Part shown: positions 57,787 through 64,000 of the stretch, piece after piece
How positions within the stretch are numbered: the first letter of the stretch is position 1
Layout: each line of letters starts with the position of its first letter
Origin: Cupriavidus sp. D384
GTDB taxonomy: Bacteria > Pseudomonadota > Gammaproteobacteria > Burkholderiales > Burkholderiaceae
NCBI RefSeq assembly: GCF_001652915.1
Contig: NZ_BBQI01000024.1
Location: 62,001-126,000 of the forward strand
Length of the DNA stretch: 64,000 nt
Reading direction: 5' to 3'
Translations under genes and position numbers: made by a program
The notes under the pieces: generated by a model
The model's input: the letters and a program-made list of their open reading frames with translations, nothing else
Told to the model about the DNA's origin: nothing
The model's database searches: none

Positions 57787-60636
57787 ATGACTGACACCGC
57801 CCGCCCGGACCCCGACGCCCTGCTGCAACGCATGCAGGCGGAGGGCGCGCGCGCCGCACGCGGCAAGCTGCGGGTCTACTTTGGTGCCTCGGCCGGCGTG
57901 GGCAAGACCTTTGCCATGCTGGCGGCGGCGCGGGCCTTGCGCGGGCAGGGCGTGGACGTGGTGATCGGCGTGGTCGAAACCCACGGCCGTGCCGAAACCG
58001 AATCGCTGCTCGATGGCCTGGAGCGCCTGCCGCTGCGCGATGTGCCCTATCGGGACCGCGTGCTGCAGGAGTTCGATCTCGATGGTGCGCTGGCGCGGCG
58101 TCCGGCGCTGGTGCTGGTCGACGAACTCGCGCATTCCAACGCGGCGGGCAGCCGTCATCCCAAGCGCTGGCAGGACATCCAGGAACTGCAGGCCGCCGGT
58201 ATCGATGTCTGGACCACGGTCAACGTCCAGCACCTGGACAGCCTGAACCAGGCCGTGGGCGGTATTACCGGTGTGCGCGTCTGGGAAACGGTGCCGGACG
58301 CCGTGTTCGACGGCGCCGACGACGTGGTCCTGGTCGACCTGCCCGCCGACGAACTGCTGCGCCGGCTGCGCGAGGGCAAGGTCTACCTGCCCGACCAGGC
58401 GCGCCACGCGGCCCGCCATTTCTTCCGCAAGGGCAATCTGATCGCGCTGCGCGAACTGGCGCTGCGGCGCACGGCCGATCGTGTCGATGACGACGTGCGC
58501 GCCTACCGCCATGCCGAGGCGATCCAGCCGGTCTGGCGCACGCGCGAGGCGGTGCTGGCGTGCATTGGAACCGGCGACGATGCCGAGCAGGTGGTGCGCA
58601 GCGCGCGGCGCCTGGCCAGCCAGCTCGATTGCGACTGGCATGTGGTCACCATCGCCACCCCACGGCTGATGCCGCTGGCCGACCCCGTGCGCGTGCGCGT
58701 ACGTGCGGCCATGCAACTGGCCGAGGAGCTGGGTGCCCGCACCGAGACACTGGCCGGGCATGACATGGTCAAGGCGGTGGCGGGCTATGTGCGCCGCCAC
58801 AACCTCACCAAGGTGCTGGTGGGGCGCGCCCGTAATGACTGGCGTGCCGAGGGCACGCTGATCGATCAGGCGCGCATGTGGCTGGCGCGTGCCTTGTCGC
58901 CGGTGGTGGGCGCGGGCAACCGGTTGATCGGCAGGCAGACGTTTGCCGATGCGCTGGCGGCGGGGTGTCCCGAGATCGATGTGATCCGGGTGGCCGCCGA
59001 CACCACGCGTGCCGACCTGCGGCCGCGCGCGGCGCAGATCGTCGAGCCGCGTCACGACGCCGACGCGCAGGCTGCGCTGGAGGCCAGGGCGGAACTGGCG
59101 CACATGCGCCGGCGCGACTACGCGTTTGCCGTGGTGTGGTGCGCCGGTGCCACGGTGCTGTCGATGCTGGCCCGGCCGTGGTTCGATCTGGTCAATATCG
59201 CCATGCTGTTCCTGGCCGGCGTGGTTGGTGTGGCGCTGCGCCACGGGCGGGGGCCGGCGGCGTTCGCATCGGTGCTGGCGGTGGCCGCGTTCGACTTCTT
59301 CTTCGTGCCGCCCCGCATGTCGTTTGCCGTCAGCGATGTGCAATACCTGCTGACGTTTTTCGTATTGCTGACGGTTGGCCTTGTCATCGGGCAGCTGACG
59401 GCCGGCCTGCGCGAGCAGGCGCAGGTGGCCGTGCGGCGCGAAACCGATGCACGCACGCTTTACGAACTGGCGCGCGAGCTGTCCGCCGCGCTGACCACCG
59501 AGCAGGTGGTCGAAATCGGCAGCCGCTTCATGCGTGCCGCGTTCGATGCGCACGTGACGTTCTTCCTGATGTCCGAACAGGGGCGGCTGGTGCCGGTGGC
59601 CGGCGGCACCCCGGGCGGGAAGACAGACAAGGGCGAAGCCATCGACACGGTGCTGGCGCAGTGGGTGTTCGATCACGGCCAGCCGGCCGGTACCGGCACC
59701 CATACCCTGCCCGGCAGCACCGTGCTGTACCTGCCGCTCAAGGCGCCGATGCAGACGCGTGGCGTGCTGGCCGTGGAGCCGCGCGCGTGGCATGCGCTGG
59801 CCGAGCCCGAACTGCGGCGCCAGGCCGATGTATTCGCCACGCTGATCGCCATCGGGATCGAGCGGCTGCACTACGTGGAAGTGGCGCAGCGCGCGCTGGT
59901 GTCGATCGAATCGGAACGGCTGCGCAGTTCGCTGCTGGCCGCCGTGTCGCACGACCTGCGCACGCCGCTGACCGGGCTGATCGGCATGGCCGAGACCTTG
60001 CAGCGTGCCACGCCCCCGCTGGCTGGCGACGTGGCGGAGACCGTGGACGCCATGCGCGGCCAGGCGCTGCGCATGCGCACCATGGTGGTGAACCTGCTCG
60101 ACATGGCCCGGCTGCAGCAGCACGACGTGGCGCTGCAGCGCGGCTGGCAGTCGCTCGAAGAACTGGTGGGCGCGGCGCTGGCGTCGATGCGCGAGGCGCT
60201 GAAGGCGCATCGCGTGCAGGTGGCCGACCTGTCCGCGCTGCCGCTGGTGGAATGCGACGGCGTGCTGATGGAGCGCGTGCTGTGCAACCTGCTGGAGAAC
60301 GCGGCCAAGTACACCGCGCCCGGCACCGTCGTGCGTATTCGTGGCGAACTGCTCGACGACGAAGTGCATCTGATTGTCGAGGACGAAGGCCCCGGCGTGG
60401 CGCCGGGCCAGGAACGCCACATTTTCGAAAAATTCACGCGCGGCCAGCGCGAATCGGCCACCGCCGGCGTGGGCCTGGGGCTGGCCGTGTGCGACGCCAT
60501 CATGCAGGCCCACGGCGGCCGCATCTGGGTGGCGCCGGCCGGGCCCGGCGCGCGCTTCACGCTGGCGCTGCCGCGCGGCAATCCTCCCGCGATCGAGCCG
60601 GAACCGCTCGACGCCATCCTTCCTGATCCGCACTGA
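57787..60636 (+). CDS. kdpD: Potassium sensor histidine kinase KdpD
   Basis: A 949-residue sensor kinase. Residues 20-240 form the KdpD N-terminal domain with a Walker A at GASAGVGKT (33-41). A USP-like domain follows to about 400, then four membrane helices between about 435 and 545, a GAF domain to about 690 and a HisKA domain with the phosphorylated His722 in SHDLRTPLTGLIGMAE. The HATPase domain closes with EDEGPGVAPG and VGLGLAVCDAIMQAHGG. It senses low potassium or turgor and phosphorylates KdpE, whose gene begins one base after the kdpD stop codon. Confidence 0.97.
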   Translation: MTDTARPDPDALLQRMQAEGARAARGKLRVYFGASAGVGKTFAMLAAARALRGQGVDVVIGVVETHGRAETESLLDGLERLPLRDVPYRDRVLQEFDLDGALARRPALVLVDELAHSNAAGSRHPKRWQDIQELQAAGIDVWTTVNVQHLDSLNQAVGGITGVRVWETVPDAVFDGADDVVLVDLPADELLRRLREGKVYLPDQARHAARHFFRKGNLIALRELALRRTADRVDDDVRAYRHAEAIQPVWRTREAVLACIGTGDDAEQVVRSARRLASQLDCDWHVVTIATPRLMPLADPVRVRVRAAMQLAEELGARTETLAGHDMVKAVAGYVRRHNLTKVLVGRARNDWRAEGTLIDQARMWLARALSPVVGAGNRLIGRQTFADALAAGCPEIDVIRVAADTTRADLRPRAAQIVEPRHDADAQAALEARAELAHMRRRDYAFAVVWCAGATVLSMLARPWFDLVNIAMLFLAGVVGVALRHGRGPAAFASVLAVAAFDFFFVPPRMSFAVSDVQYLLTFFVLLTVGLVIGQLTAGLREQAQVAVRRETDARTLYELARELSAALTTEQVVEIGSRFMRAAFDAHVTFFLMSEQGRLVPVAGGTPGGKTDKGEAIDTVLAQWVFDHGQPAGTGTHTLPGSTVLYLPLKAPMQTRGVLAVEPRAWHALAEPELRRQADVFATLIAIGIERLHYVEVAQRALVSIESERLRSSLLAAVSHDLRTPLTGLIGMAETLQRATPPLAGDVAETVDAMRGQALRMRTMVVNLLDMARLQQHDVALQRGWQSLEELVGAALASMREALKAHRVQVADLSALPLVECDGVLMERVLCNLLENAAKYTAPGTVVRIRGELLDDEVHLIVEDEGPGVAPGQERHIFEKFTRGQRESATAGVGLGLAVCDAIMQAHGGRIWVAPAGPGARFTLALPRGNPPAIEPEPLDAILPDPH

Positions 60637-60637
60637 A

Positions 60638-61333
60638 ATGCCATTCGATTATTCGCCGACCGTGCTGCTGGTCGAGGACGAACCCCATATCCGCCGCTTC
60701 GTGCGCGAATCGCTGCAGGCCGAAGGCTGCACCGTGCACGAGGCCGATACGCTCAAGCGCGGCCTGATCGACGCCGGCACGCGCCAGCCGGACATCGTGA
60801 TCCTGGACCTGGGCCTGCCCGATGGCGACGGCATGACGCTGATCCGCGAAATGCGCACGTGGACCGAAGTGCCGGTGCTGGTGCTGTCGGCGCGCACCGA
60901 CGAGGCCGACAAGATTGCTGCGCTCGATGCCGGTGCCGACGACTACCTGACCAAGCCGTTCGGCGTGGGCGAACTGGTGGCGCGCGTGCGCGTGCTGTTG
61001 CGCCGCCATGCCAAGGCGAACCCGCAGGGCACGCCGCAGGTGGCGTTCGGCGATGTCCGTGTGGACCTGGCGAACCGGCTGGTCACGCGCGGCGACGCGC
61101 AGGTGCATCTGACGCCCATCGAATACCGGCTGCTGGCGGTGCTGATCGCCCATCGCGGCAAGGTCATGACCCACCGTGAACTGCTGCGCGAGGTCTGGGG
61201 CCCCGCCCACTCTGAAAGCAGCCACTACCTGCGCGTCTATATGGGCCATCTGCGCCACAAGCTCGAAACCGATCCGGCGCAACCGGCGCACCTGCTGACC
61301 GAGGTGGGTGTCGGATACCGGTTTGCAGGATAG
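60638..61333 (+). CDS. kdpE: KdpE response regulator
   Basis: A 231-residue OmpR-type regulator. The phosphoacceptor is Asp57 in VILDLGLPDGDG, with LVEDEPHIRRF at the N-terminus and DDYLTKPF carrying the Lys. The C-terminal winged helix has HLTPIEYRLLAVLIAHRGKV and TEVGVGYRF. Phosphorylated KdpE would bind the operator at 52453-52469 and activate kdpFABC. The ATG at 60638 follows the kdpD stop by one base. Confidence 0.97.
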   Translation: MPFDYSPTVLLVEDEPHIRRFVRESLQAEGCTVHEADTLKRGLIDAGTRQPDIVILDLGLPDGDGMTLIREMRTWTEVPVLVLSARTDEADKIAALDAGADDYLTKPFGVGELVARVRVLLRRHAKANPQGTPQVAFGDVRVDLANRLVTRGDAQVHLTPIEYRLLAVLIAHRGKVMTHRELLREVWGPAHSESSHYLRVYMGHLRHKLETDPAQPAHLLTEVGVGYRFAG

Positions 61334-61509
61334 ACGGCGCGGACGCGCCATCACAGGTGGCAGGGGTGCGCCATGGATACGTCCTGGCCCACCTGATTCC
61401 ATGTACCTGTGCGTCGCAGTTTGAAAGGATTGGATCGCCACCGTGGCAGCCAGTGCATGCATGCCGGCTGACGGCAAGGCAATCCGAAACCGACATCTGG
61501 AGCGACGCA

Positions 61510-62496
61510 ATGACACAGCAAGCAAACACGGCCGCCGCACTCGCGGCAGGCGTTCCCTATTTCCGTGCCAACAGCACCGGGCCCGACGCAACCGCCACCG
61601 GCGGCAATGCGATTGCCATTGGGCAATCGGCTGCGGCAACGGTGGGCGATTCGATTGCCATCGGCAATTCGGCGGTGGCCGATGGCGACCACAATTCGCT
61701 GGCGATTGGCACCGGTGCCCATGCCGGCAAGGGCTATACCGCGGCGGTAGGCCGGGAGGCAAACGCCGCGGCCGCATGGTCGACGGCGCTGGGCGCCCGG
61801 GGTGCCGCCACCGGCGACAACGGCACGGCGTTGGGCAGTTCCACCGTGGCTTCGGCGCCCAACGCGACGGCCGCGGGCTTCAAGGCCGCGGCTGCGGGCG
61901 AAAGTGCGTCGGCCTTCGGGCACCTGGCCAATGCATCGGCGCCCTATAGCGTTGCCATTGGCGCGGCCAGCGTCGCCAGCGCGAGCGATGCCATTGCCAT
62001 CGGCACGAAAGCGGGCGCGTCGGCGGCCAACACGATAGCGTTGGGCCTGGCCGTGGCATCGGCCGTGCGCGGCATCGCCATTGGTGACCAATGTCAAGTC
62101 AGCGCATCGCAAGCCGTGGCGATTGGATCGAGCGCCATCGCCAGCGCATTGTTTGCCGATGCGATCGGGGCGAATTCGCAGGCCACGCAGGGAGGCGCCA
62201 TTGCCCTGGGAGCCAGCTCGACGGCCGCGGCGAACTTCGGCCTTGCCCTGGGCGGCCACGCAAAAGTCAGTGCGGAGTTCGGCGTGGCGCTTGGCGCGGA
62301 ATCGCTCTGCGATCGTCCGATGACCGTTTCGGTTGGCCGCGAAGGCTTCGGTAACCGGCAGATCGTCAAGGTGGCCGCGGGCACGGAAGGTACCGACGCG
62401 GTGAATCTCGACCAACTTCGCCAGGAACTGGTCGGCGTCGGGCGGCAGATCGCCGCCCTGGCGACGCGCATCACGGCCCTGGAAAACGCTGGCTGA
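61510..62496 (+). CDS. YadA-head repeat protein without signal peptide or membrane anchor
   Basis: A 328-residue protein. Residues about 34-280 hold roughly 18 copies of a 14-residue YadA/Hia head repeat such as AIAIGQSAAA, SIAIGNSAVA and AVAIGSSAIA. A neck like that of trimeric adhesins follows (VKVAAGTEGTDAVNLDQL, 287-303), then a short coiled coil with heptads to the C-terminus. The chosen ATG follows GGAG; its start MTQQANTAAAL has no signal peptide, and the extension upstream to 61357 has none either. The beta-barrel anchor of autotransporters is missing. It should fold as a trimeric left-handed beta-roll. Location and role are unknown. Confidence 0.85.
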   Translation: MTQQANTAAALAAGVPYFRANSTGPDATATGGNAIAIGQSAAATVGDSIAIGNSAVADGDHNSLAIGTGAHAGKGYTAAVGREANAAAAWSTALGARGAATGDNGTALGSSTVASAPNATAAGFKAAAAGESASAFGHLANASAPYSVAIGAASVASASDAIAIGTKAGASAANTIALGLAVASAVRGIAIGDQCQVSASQAVAIGSSAIASALFADAIGANSQATQGGAIALGASSTAAANFGLALGGHAKVSAEFGVALGAESLCDRPMTVSVGREGFGNRQIVKVAAGTEGTDAVNLDQLRQELVGVGRQIAALATRITALENAG

Positions 62497-62566
62497 TCCC
62501 CCGCCTGCGTGCTGGCATCCCGGCGTCCTGTCGGCGGGGCGCCAGCCCGTTGGCCCGGCGTTTAGT

Positions 62567-62581
62567 ATTCATAATATGAAT
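62567..62581. promoter_or_regulatory. AT-rich palindrome before the SEL1 gene
   Basis: ATTCATA-A-TATGAAT is a perfect seven-base inverted repeat with a single central base, within a markedly AT-rich stretch (62560-62600). It lies between the YadA-like gene and the SEL1 gene, 124 bases before the latter. It is operator-like; no partner is known. Confidence 0.45.
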
Positions 62582-62704
62582 TTATATTTCTGATATTTGC
62601 TACATGACATCGTTCAGGAGAATAGGCGCGTCGATGGATCGCCAACTACACTGAATTCATCGCCCTCGCTTTCCAGCCTGCCCTGCCGGCCTTCGGAGTT
62701 CACC

Positions 62705-63403
62705 ATGCCTGCAACCGTCGCCTCGAAGATCCGTCTGGTCGTGCTGGCTCTCGCTGCGGCGGCCGGGTTACACGCCCAGGCGGCCACCGAGCCTCCCGCA
62801 CCCGCCCAATCCCAGACCCGCGAAGCCGTTGCCGCCTATGAAGCCGGCCATTTCGATGCCGCGATCAAGGGCTTTGCCGAGGCGGCCCAGAAGGGCAACC
62901 GGCTGGCCCAGTTCAACTACGCGATGATGCTGCTGCGTGGCGAAGGCACGACAGCCAGGCCGCAAGAGGCGCTGGTCTGGCTGCGGCGCGCCGCCGACAA
63001 CCAGATGACACATGCGCAGTACACATTCGGGGATCTGTACGAGCGCGGCGAGCTGGTGCCGAAGTCTCTGGAGGAGGCCAACCGCTGGTATGAGCGGGCG
63101 GCGCAGGGTGGCCATATCCAGGCGCAGATGGCGCTGGCGACCAACTACTTCACGGGGCGCGGCGTGCCGCTGGACTACGGCCGCGCCTTCACGTGGTACT
63201 CCAAGGCCGCCGCCGCCGGAGACGGCGGGGCGCAGTACATCGTGGGCAGCTACTACGAGCGGGGCTATCCGGGCATCGTGGACAAGGACATCGAGCAGGC
63301 CAAGATCTGGTACGCCCGGGCGGCCTCGCACGGCGATCCCGGCGCGCTGGCAAAGCTGCGGTCGTTGCTGGAAGAAGGCCTGCGCGCAAAGAACCAGATG
63401 TAG
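62705..63403 (+). CDS. Exported SEL1-repeat protein
   Basis: A 232-residue periplasmic protein. The signal peptide (IRLVVLALAAAAGLHAQAA) is followed by about five SEL1-type helical repeats of 36 residues, for example AQFNYAMMLLRGEGTTARPQ, HAQYTFGDLYERGE and AQMALATNYFTGRGVPLDYG. These alpha-solenoids bind partner proteins. The chosen ATG at 62705 starts the signal peptide; an in-frame ATG at 62597 would add 36 residues. The role is unknown. Confidence 0.88.
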   Translation: MPATVASKIRLVVLALAAAAGLHAQAATEPPAPAQSQTREAVAAYEAGHFDAAIKGFAEAAQKGNRLAQFNYAMMLLRGEGTTARPQEALVWLRRAADNQMTHAQYTFGDLYERGELVPKSLEEANRWYERAAQGGHIQAQMALATNYFTGRGVPLDYGRAFTWYSKAAAAGDGGAQYIVGSYYERGYPGIVDKDIEQAKIWYARAASHGDPGALAKLRSLLEEGLRAKNQM

Positions 63404-63499
63404 GCCGGCGCGGTTGCCGGACGCCTCCCGTCCGCAGGAACGGGCAGGCGGTACAACTCTTGCTAAGCCTGACGCTACACACAACCCCGGGGGTCGCCA

Positions 63500-64000
63500 G
63501 TGGTCACGCACGTCGCGCTGAGTCATGTCACACACTACCGCTATGACCGTCCGGTGCAGTTGTCGCCGCAGGTCGTACGCCTGCGACCGGCACCGCATTG
63601 CCGCACGCCGATCCTGTCCTACTCGCTGCGCATCGAACCGGTGCAGCATTTCGTCAACTGGCAGCAGGACCCGTTCTCGAATTACCTGGCCCGCCTGGTG
63701 ATTCCGGAGAAAACCACGGAGTTTCGCGTCACGGTGGACCTGATCGCCGAGATGGCGGTCTACAACCCGTTCGATTTCTTCCTGGAGCCGTCCGCCGAGA
63801 AGATTCCGTTTGCGTACGATGCCGGGCTGGCGCATGACCTGGCGCCCTACCTGGCGAAAGACCCGCTGACGCCGCGCCTTGCCGCCTTTGTCGACAGCAT
63901 CGACCGCGCGCCGCGCGCCACGCTTGATTTCCTGGTGGACCTGAACCAGCGGCTGCAGCGCGAAATCCGCTACCTGATCCGCATGGAACCGGGCGTGCAG
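63500..64000 (+). CDS. Transglutaminase-family protein, 5' part (cut by the window end)
   Basis: An open frame of 167 codons from the GTG at 63500 runs off the right edge. It begins MVTHVALSHVTHYRYDRPVQ and continues PQVVRLRPAPHCRTP, which matches the N-terminal beta region of bacterial transglutaminase-like proteins (the SLH-type HYRYDRPV start). The catalytic Cys-His-Asp domain lies beyond the window. A GGGGG stretch precedes the start. The frame has no ATG near its beginning, so GTG is the likely start. Confidence 0.8.
   Translation, partial: MVTHVALSHVTHYRYDRPVQLSPQVVRLRPAPHCRTPILSYSLRIEPVQHFVNWQQDPFSNYLARLVIPEKTTEFRVTVDLIAEMAVYNPFDFFLEPSAEKIPFAYDAGLAHDLAPYLAKDPLTPRLAAFVDSIDRAPRATLDFLVDLNQRLQREIRYLIRMEPGVQ

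Noticed and set aside
57536-57794. Short plus-strand frames through the palindromic array
   Set aside because: The products (repeats of PLPRAGEG type) are translated REP sequence, not proteins.
57232-60633. Minus-strand open frame of 1133 codons opposite kdpD
   Set aside because: It mirrors a clear KdpD coding frame. In GC-rich DNA the antisense frame is often open; the translation is rich in Arg, His and Gln without domain motifs.
61510-62496. A complete trimeric autotransporter adhesin
   Set aside because: The head and neck are present, but the signal peptide and C-terminal barrel are missing.

Overview
The window is GC-rich proteobacterial chromosome carrying the replication-origin neighbourhood yidC-yidD-rnpA-rpmH / oriC / dnaA-dnaN-gyrB. 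The long low-complexity linker in DnaA, several tripartite-tricarboxylate-type (Bug) binding proteins, a Gram-negative porin ending in Phe, a histone-H1-like Ala/Lys tail and the mnmE/yidC/rpmH gene order all point to a Burkholderiaceae member, most likely Cupriavidus or Ralstonia (inference from gene content, no database search done). No tRNA, rRNA, CRISPR array, prophage or insertion sequence was seen.

Layout. 1-9.2 kb: a catabolic-looking cluster with a minus-strand unit (Tat-exported small subunit, GMC oxidoreductase, TetR regulator) facing a tightly overlapping plus-strand unit (Baeyer-Villiger-like flavin monooxygenase, short-chain dehydrogenase, alpha/beta hydrolase, PF10118-type protein), closed by a MerR regulator. 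A seven-base tandem repeat sits just before the dehydrogenase. 9.2-16.7 kb: LysR regulator, Bug binding protein, aspartoacylase-like enzyme, chemoreceptor, a lipoprotein, an anchored OB-fold protein and a TetR regulator. 16.8-23.3 kb, all on the minus strand: rpmH, rnpA, yidD, yidC, tam, a CHAD protein, mnmE and a small HExxH protein whose GTG start overlaps the mnmE stop. 23.3-30.1 kb: oriC with DnaA boxes and divergent promoters, then dnaA, dnaN, gyrB. 30.2-48.8 kb: accessory and housekeeping genes, including a DUF72 protein with a histone-like tail followed by a helicase-like domain that has lost its catalytic residues, an efflux pump, a periplasmic glutathione peroxidase, an FNR-box-controlled metallo-beta-lactamase-fold protein, two M20 peptidases, a fosmidomycin-resistance-type exporter, two divergent orphan response regulators with unusual receivers, and a porin. 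49.1-51.1 kb: minCDE. 51.4-61.3 kb: corA, then the complete potassium-uptake system kdpFABC-kdpDE with a KdpE-like operator, an extra small leader gene and a large palindromic repeat before kdpD. 61.5-64 kb: a YadA-head-repeat protein with neither signal peptide nor membrane anchor, a SEL1-repeat protein and a truncated transglutaminase-family gene.

How parts work together. The origin block couples replication initiation (DnaA, clamp, gyrase) to ribosome, RNase P and membrane-insertase genes on the opposite strand. MinCDE places the division septum. KdpDE senses potassium limitation or turgor and would drive kdpFABC through the operator at 52453-52469. The monooxygenase cluster has the enzymes expected for alcohol to ketone to ester to acid plus alcohol, but its substrate cannot be read from sequence. 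The most unusual items are the YadA-like protein, the degenerate helicase domain, the mnmE-coupled HExxH protein, the perfect FNR site and the heptamer repeat.
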